A stretch of DNA of 64,000 bases. Origin: Pseudomonadota bacterium (GTDB lineage: Bacteria; Pseudomonadota; Gammaproteobacteria; Steroidobacterales; Steroidobacteraceae). Position numbers and translations under genes: made by a program. Shown here piece by piece: positions 60,102 through 64,000 of this stretch. The notes under the pieces were generated by a model. That model worked only from the letters and a program-made list of their open reading frames with translations, had not been told where the DNA came from and searched no databases. Position 1 is the stretch's first letter. Every line of letters begins with the position of its first letter. The stretch spans positions 62,001 through 126,000 of the forward strand of contig JAJYDK010000004.1 of the NCBI GenBank assembly GCA_021777555.1, written 5' to 3'.

Positions 60102-61438
60102 GCGCGGCGCCGGTGAGGGCCGGTGAGCAGCGCCTGCAGCGCCTCTCGGGGAAGCTTCCCCGTGCTGTTGCGCGGTAGCCGCTCGAGCTTCAGGAGCGGC
60201 CGCGGCAGGAACACCGGGTCGATGCGCAGGCGCAGCTCCTCGAGGATGCGTGCGGCATCGAGTGTTGGAGCCACCACGGCCGCCGCGACGCGCGTGATCC
60301 CGAGATCGTCCGCAGTGGATTCCCCAGGGAAGAAGAACGCTGCATCGAGCACGCCCTCGATGCTGTTGATCTGGTGGGTGAGATAGGCGAGCGAGCTGCG
60401 CTTGCCGGCGATGTTGACCAGGTCCGCGAGCCGGCCCTGCAGCCGGAAGTGCTCGGCATCGGTGGGCTCGACCTCATCGCAGAGCGCGGTCGGCTGCTCG
60501 AGATGTCCGCCGCGCACCCAGGCGCGGCCGTCCTCGAGGGCAAGCCTCACGTGGGGCCAGAGCCGCCAGTCGAGCTCCCCGGCGGTGCGTCGGGTCGCGA
60601 GCTGCCCGGTCTCGGTGGAGCCGTAGATCTCCCGCAGCTGAGCCTGGAATCGCGCCTCCGCCTCGCGCGCGAGCTCCTGTGTGAGCGGCGCGGTCGCCGA
60701 GACGATGAGGTCTGCCCGCGGGATCTGTGTCTGTGAGGCGAGGAGCGCGCGCAGGTGAATGGGCGTCGTCACCAGTGCCCGCGGCCGCGGGATCGACTCG
60801 AGCAGCGCGCAGATGTCGGCGGGGTAGAATGGGTGTTCCGCGCAGAGCCTGCCGCCACTCAACAGGGGCAGCAGCACGCTCGACTCGAACCCATACATGT
60901 GTTGCGGCGGAACGGTTGCGAGCACCGCGTGAGCGCGCTCGAGGCCGAGTCGCTCGGCCCCATCGAGCACGCACCGCACGAGCCGTCCCCAGGTCTTGCG
61001 ATGCGGCACCGGGGCGCCGGTCGAGCCCGAGGTGAATACATATGCCACCACCGAGTCGGCGGCGATCTCGGGCACCCGCCAAGGGTGGGACGAGCTCTCC
61101 GGCCCCGCGGCCGAGTCCGGGTAGCGCATCCGCGGCAGATCGATGTCGCAGTCGTGCGCGTCGGTGAGGCAGAAGACATCCGGGGCGAAGGCCGCAAGGT
61201 GGCGCACCACCTCCGGGGTATGGGTCGGGGGCAGCAGGCTCACCTTGCCCGCGCGCACGCTGGCGGCGAAGCCCACCAGGAATCGGTAGCGATCCGCGCA
61301 GACGTTGATGACGTGTCCGCCGGGTGGGAGGGCGGCAGCGAGCCGCTCGACGTCGGCGAGGAACTGCGCCGCCGGGATCGCCACGCCGGCTCGGTACGCC
61401 ACCACCGCCTCGGGCACGGGGTGCGAGAACAGCGGCAA
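60098..61438 (-). CDS. AMP-dependent acyl-CoA/ACP ligase (ApeH-like)
   Basis: A 446-aa adenylate-forming enzyme. The P-loop is VAYVFTSGSTGAPVPHRKTW; further motifs are REIYGSTETGQLATRRT, FRLQGRLADLVNIAGKRSSL and the C-terminal lysine region LPRNSTGKLPREALQALL. In this pathway it would activate the aryl starter (4- or 3-hydroxybenzoate) onto the ACP, as XanA2 and ApeH do. Slightly shorter than CoA ligases (about 500 aa). It follows the ACP by 12 bp. Confidence 0.9.
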   Translation of the reverse strand: MPLFSHPVPEAVVAYRAGVAIPAAQFLADVERLAAALPPGGHVINVCADRYRFLVGFAASVRAGKVSLLPPTHTPEVVRHLAAFAPDVFCLTDAHDCDIDLPRMRYPDSAAGPESSSHPWRVPEIAADSVVAYVFTSGSTGAPVPHRKTWGRLVRCVLDGAERLGLERAHAVLATVPPQHMYGFESSVLLPLLSGGRLCAEHPFYPADICALLESIPRPRALVTTPIHLRALLASQTQIPRADLIVSATAPLTQELAREAEARFQAQLREIYGSTETGQLATRRTAGELDWRLWPHVRLALEDGRAWVRGGHLEQPTALCDEVEPTDAEHFRLQGRLADLVNIAGKRSSLAYLTHQINSIEGVLDAAFFFPGESTADDLGITRVAAAVVAPTLDAARILEELRLRIDPVFLPRPLLKLERLPRNSTGKLPREALQALLTGPHRRRA

Positions 61439-61450
61439 CTTGACCAGAGG

Positions 61451-61753
61451 CTATTTCGTCCTATGGGCGGCGATGTACTCGGCGAGGTGGCGCAGCGAGC
61501 GGAAGGTCTGCGCGTTCTCGGCATCGTCGGCGCGCAGCTGCACGCCGTATTGCTTGGAGACCACGAGGGCGATCTCCAGGATATCGATCGAATCGAGGCC
61601 GAGGCCCTCCCCGTAGAGGCGCGCGTCCGGATCGATCTGGCTGGCCGGCAGCTCGAGGTTGAGGGCCCCGACGATGAGCTCGGCCAGCTCGAGGACCAGG
61701 CGGGCCTCGGGCTCGATCGGGTGCACGGTGGAGGCGAGTTCGGACATCGACAT
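61451..61753 (-). CDS. acyl carrier protein of the polyene cluster
   Basis: A 100-aa ACP. The phosphopantetheine serine lies in LYGEGLGLDSIDILEIALVV. The acidic helix II and the C-terminal SLRHLAEYIAAHRTK are typical. It carries the growing polyene chain for the KS/KR/DH enzymes. ATG 61753 and ATG 61747 are both possible; neither has a clear ribosome site. It is the only ACP in the window, whereas characterised aryl-polyene clusters have two. A TATAAT box lies upstream. Confidence 0.92.
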   Translation of the reverse strand: MSMSELASTVHPIEPEARLVLELAELIVGALNLELPASQIDPDARLYGEGLGLDSIDILEIALVVSKQYGVQLRADDAENAQTFRSLRHLAEYIAAHRTK

Positions 61754-61790
61754 TGAGAAATCTTATCGTTTTAGGACCCTGCGGGCGCAA

Positions 61791-61817
61791 ATTATATGCC
61801 GAGGCCGGAAGCGGCAA
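61791..61817 (-). promoter_or_regulatory. internal promoter before the ACP gene
   Basis: The minus strand has TATAAT (61796-61791) and TTGCCG (61817-61812) with a 15-bp spacer; CTTGCC at 16 bp is an alternative. It sits in the only sizeable gap (82 bp) of the cluster and would start transcripts near 61784 for ACP-ligase-dehydratase and beyond. Confidence 0.5.
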
Positions 61818-61835
61818 GCGTGACCTGCGACCGCT

Positions 61836-62609
61836 TCAGCGTCCGTTCAGGTGGCGCGCCCGACGGCGGGCCGCGAGCAGCGGCAGGCGCGCCAGGAAGC
61901 CGAAGAACAGGCGCACATGCATCGAGACGAGCAACAGGTTGTCCCGTCCGTAGCGAAAATGCGACACTCCGCCCTGGGCGGTGCTGAAGTAGCGGATGGG
62001 GGCCGGCAGGTTCACCGCCGGTATCCCGTCCCAGCAGAGGCGCACCACCGCCTCCACGTCGAAATCGAAGCGCCGCATCGCCCGGCGGGCGAGCATCTCG
62101 CGCGCCACGGGGGCGATGGGATAGACCCTGAAGCCGCAGAGCGAGTCGTGGATGCCCGCCCAGAGGGTCTCGAGATTGGCCCACCAGTTGGAGATGCGCC
62201 GCCCCTTGACGCGCACCGCCGGAGCGCTCGAGTCGAAGACCGGATCGCCGAGGATCATGGCCTCGGGGTGCGAGAGCGAGGCCTGCATGAAGGCCGGGAT
62301 GCGCTCGGCGGGGTGCTGACCGTCGGAGTCGAGGGTGAGCGCGTGCGTGTAGCCGCGCCGCAGCGCCTCGGTGAAACCCTCGAGGAGCGCCGCGCCCTTG
62401 CCGCCATTTTTCGGGCGCACGATCACGGTCAGTCCGGGATCCTCCGCGGCCAGGGCCTGCAACGCCTCGCCCGTGCCGTCCGTGCTGCCGTCCACCACGA
62501 CCCAGACCGGCGTCCACTGCGCACGCGCGGCGCGCACGGTCTCGAAGACCTTCTCGCCAGGGTTGTAGCTGGGAATCAGCACCAGGTGGGTGCTCGAGGG
62601 GGCGCTCAA
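61836..62609 (-). CDS. GT2 family glycosyltransferase of the polyene cluster
   Basis: A 257-aa GT-A enzyme of the DPM1-like type: THLVLIPSYNPGEKVFETVR, VVVDGSTDGTGEALQ, KNGGKGAALLEGF, metal motif ALTLDSDGQHPAERIPAFMQ, then DSLCGFRVYPI and RRFDFDVEAVVRLCWDGIPA. Aryl-polyene clusters often encode such a protein, which adds a sugar to the anchor. The start is TTG 62609, overlapping the PlsC-like stop (TTGA). No GtrA domain is present. Confidence 0.87.
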   Translation of the reverse strand: MSAPSSTHLVLIPSYNPGEKVFETVRAARAQWTPVWVVVDGSTDGTGEALQALAAEDPGLTVIVRPKNGGKGAALLEGFTEALRRGYTHALTLDSDGQHPAERIPAFMQASLSHPEAMILGDPVFDSSAPAVRVKGRRISNWWANLETLWAGIHDSLCGFRVYPIAPVAREMLARRAMRRFDFDVEAVVRLCWDGIPAVNLPAPIRYFSTAQGGVSHFRYGRDNLLLVSMHVRLFFGFLARLPLLAARRRARHLNGR

Positions 62610-63403
62610 GGGCGGTCCTTGCGCTCGGGCGGCGGGATCTTGCCCGAGCTCGCATCGGCGAGCCAGGCGCGCTGCGGGGCGTCGGCGAGTTGCGCGCGGT
62701 ACTCGCTCTCGAGCGAGCGGATGCACTCGGTCACCTCCCCGGGAGGCTCGAGACGCCGCCCGAGACGCACGCGGTAGAGGATCGGGAGCCGGGGAGCCTT
62801 CCAGAGCGGCCAGCCCTTGCTCAGGTAGGGCGAGTCGGTCTCGATGAGCACCACCTGGATGGGCGCCCCGGCGTGCCGGGCGATGACCGCGACGGCCCCG
62901 GTGAGGGGATTCACGGGGGAGACTCGCGTGCGCGTGCCCTCGGGAAAGAGGAGGACCGAGGAGCCCCGGCGAAGCTCGGCGACGGCGTCCTTGACCATGC
63001 GGCGCGGAGGATCGGAGCGGATGAAGCCGGCGAGGCGCGCGCCCGCGCCGAGGAAGACATTGCCGAGGAGCTCGGGCTTGAGGATGCAGGCGAGGTCGGG
63101 GTGGCGCGTGAGCAGCAGAATCGCATCGAAGGCGCTCGGGTGATTGGGCGCGAGCATGAGCGCCGGCCCCCCGCGCAGCGCATCGAGGGCGGTGAGCTCG
63201 AGCCGATACGCCCCCGTCAGGGTGAGAAAGCGCGAGAAGAGCCGAAAGCCGGCCGTCATGCTCTGGCGCGCCCCCGCCCGGCGCCAGCGCACCGGCAGCG
63301 GTGGCAGCACCACCAGCGCGAGCACCGTCCACGCGAGCATCATCACGGCGAGCGTGCCGAGCAGGCCGTAGGTGATCAGGTAATCCCGCGCGCGGCGCAA
63401 CAC
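62606..63403 (-). CDS. PlsC-like lysophospholipid acyltransferase
   Basis: A 265-aa membrane-associated acyltransferase. The N-terminal helix (LLGTLAVMMLAWTVLALVVL) is followed by the HX4D motif LAPNHPSAFDAILLLTRHPD, FPEGTRTRVSPVNPL and an internal IQVVLIETDSPYLSKGWPLW. PlsC-type enzymes acylate glycerol phosphates; homologues in aryl-polyene clusters (ApeD) help build the lipid anchor. GTG 63403 lies 5 bp after the chorismatase stop. The C-terminus is a proline/lysine-rich tail. Confidence 0.87.
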   Translation of the reverse strand: MLRRARDYLITYGLLGTLAVMMLAWTVLALVVLPPLPVRWRRAGARQSMTAGFRLFSRFLTLTGAYRLELTALDALRGGPALMLAPNHPSAFDAILLLTRHPDLACILKPELLGNVFLGAGARLAGFIRSDPPRRMVKDAVAELRRGSSVLLFPEGTRTRVSPVNPLTGAVAVIARHAGAPIQVVLIETDSPYLSKGWPLWKAPRLPILYRVRLGRRLEPPGEVTECIRSLESEYRAQLADAPQRAWLADASSGKIPPPERKDRP

Positions 63404-63408
63404 GGGGC

Positions 63409-64000
63409 TCAGGCCCGCTGGCCCACGGCCTCGATCTCCATCGACAGATCGTGCCGGCAGACGTCGGCTCTCAGGTAGACCCTCGGGGCCCGCGTGCCGA
63501 CGGCGGAGTCGATCTCGGCCCGGATGAGCGGCAGATCCTCCGGATGGCGCACGTACACCTTGTAGGCGAGGGAGTCGAGGCGGAACGTCCCGACCTTCAG
63601 GCGGTTGGCCTCCCCGATGAGCGCCTCGATGTTGGTGAGCGTCTCGCGCGTCTGCGCGGCCGGATCCCCCTCGTGCAGCGTGCGATGTCCGAGGATGCTC
63701 GAAGTGCCGGAGATGAACAGCGTCGCGCCACGATGGCGCACCAGGGCGGCGCGCGAGAAGCTCGGGGCGCGCGGGCCGTACTGCGCCGGGTAGTGATAGG
63801 CGCTCACCTGGCGGGGGTTCTCGATGAAGGCGGGCGCCGTGCGCCCGGCGAGGAAGTAGATCGAGAGCGGGCCGGCGGTGCTGCCGAGCGCGCTCGCGGC
63901 CGGCACATTGCCGCGGATGTCGCGCCCGCAGGCGAGGAGCGCCTCCTGGCGCGCGCTGTTGAACTGGCGATAGCGCTCCGTGCCGCGGCTCTCGAGGTTG
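63409..64000 (-). CDS. chorismatase (XanB2/FkbO-like), 5' end beyond the window
   Basis: The C-terminal 196 residues are visible and the frame is open at base 64000. Motifs: LLACGRDIRGNVPAASALGS, LSIYFLAGRTAPAFIENPRQ, ATLFISGTSSILGH, YKVYVRHPEDLPLIRAEI and the end RVYLRADVCRHDLSMEIEA, as in FkbO/Hyg5/XanB2 chorismatases. XanB2 cleaves chorismate to pyruvate plus 3- and 4-hydroxybenzoate, the latter priming xanthomonadin. This explains the starter for the adjacent cluster. The N-terminal domain and true start are outside the window. Confidence 0.88.
   Translation of the reverse strand, partial: NLESRGTERYRQFNSARQEALLACGRDIRGNVPAASALGSTAGPLSIYFLAGRTAPAFIENPRQVSAYHYPAQYGPRAPSFSRAALVRHRGATLFISGTSSILGHRTLHEGDPAAQTRETLTNIEALIGEANRLKVGTFRLDSLAYKVYVRHPEDLPLIRAEIDSAVGTRAPRVYLRADVCRHDLSMEIEAVGQRA

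Overview
The window is a chromosomal segment of a high-GC gammaproteobacterium. The evidence is the order rnr-rlmB, rpsF-rpsR-rplI-dnaB-alr, rpsP-rimM-trmD-rplS and kbl-tdh, an FNR-type [4Fe-4S] regulator, a YheU-family protein, a PEP-CTERM protein and a xanthomonadin/aryl-polyene type pigment cluster. A Xanthomonadales/Nevskiales/Steroidobacterales-like host fits, but the genus cannot be fixed from this sequence alone. There is no phage, intact insertion sequence or CRISPR array.

Layout. 1-460: the 5' part of an AbrB/MazE antitoxin gene with a perfect inverted-repeat operator, then tRNA-Leu(CAG). 500-17200: housekeeping genes (RNase R, RlmB, S6-S18-L9, DnaB, alanine racemase, an FHA/PP2C pair, RadA, a CorC-like protein, Ffh, the S16-RimM-TrmD-L19 operon, SppA). 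17200-20340: threonine catabolism (kbl-tdh) and fnr. 20390-24010: a PEP-CTERM protein with a sigma-54-like promoter, a decayed AmmeMemoRadiSam radical-SAM gene, and c-type cytochromes with a perfect FNR box placed for class II activation. 24200-28700: zwf, a Bax1-like protein, YheU, a dienelactone hydrolase, a two-TM protein and a receiver-AraC regulator.

28900-40740 is a complete-looking minus-strand Tad (Flp pilus) operon: flp, tadV, an extra AAA+ ATPase, rcpC, rcpA, a small lipoprotein, tadG, two TadE/F-like minor pilins, tadZ, tadA, tadB, tadC. Divergent from flp, 41035-47870 holds three paralogous multi-TM proteins with a GT-C-like topology, a GT2-GtrA polyprenyl-phosphate glycosyltransferase and an acyltransferase-3; a GT22-type mannosyltransferase follows on the other strand. 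My reading is a surface or pilus glycosylation island next to the pilus operon. This is inference.

49650-51490 holds a TMEM175-like channel, a beta-carbonic anhydrase and a coiled-coil membrane protein. 51759-64000 is a minus-strand aryl-polyene/xanthomonadin-like cluster. In order of transcription it has: chorismatase (cut by the window edge), PlsC-like acyltransferase, GT2, ACP, AMP-ligase, ApeI-like dehydratase, LpxL-like acyltransferase, LolA-like protein, MMPL exporter, polysaccharide deacetylase, ketosynthase, short CLF-like partner, ApeP-like dehydratase and ketoreductase. The expected product is a hydroxybenzoate-primed polyene anchored in the outer membrane.
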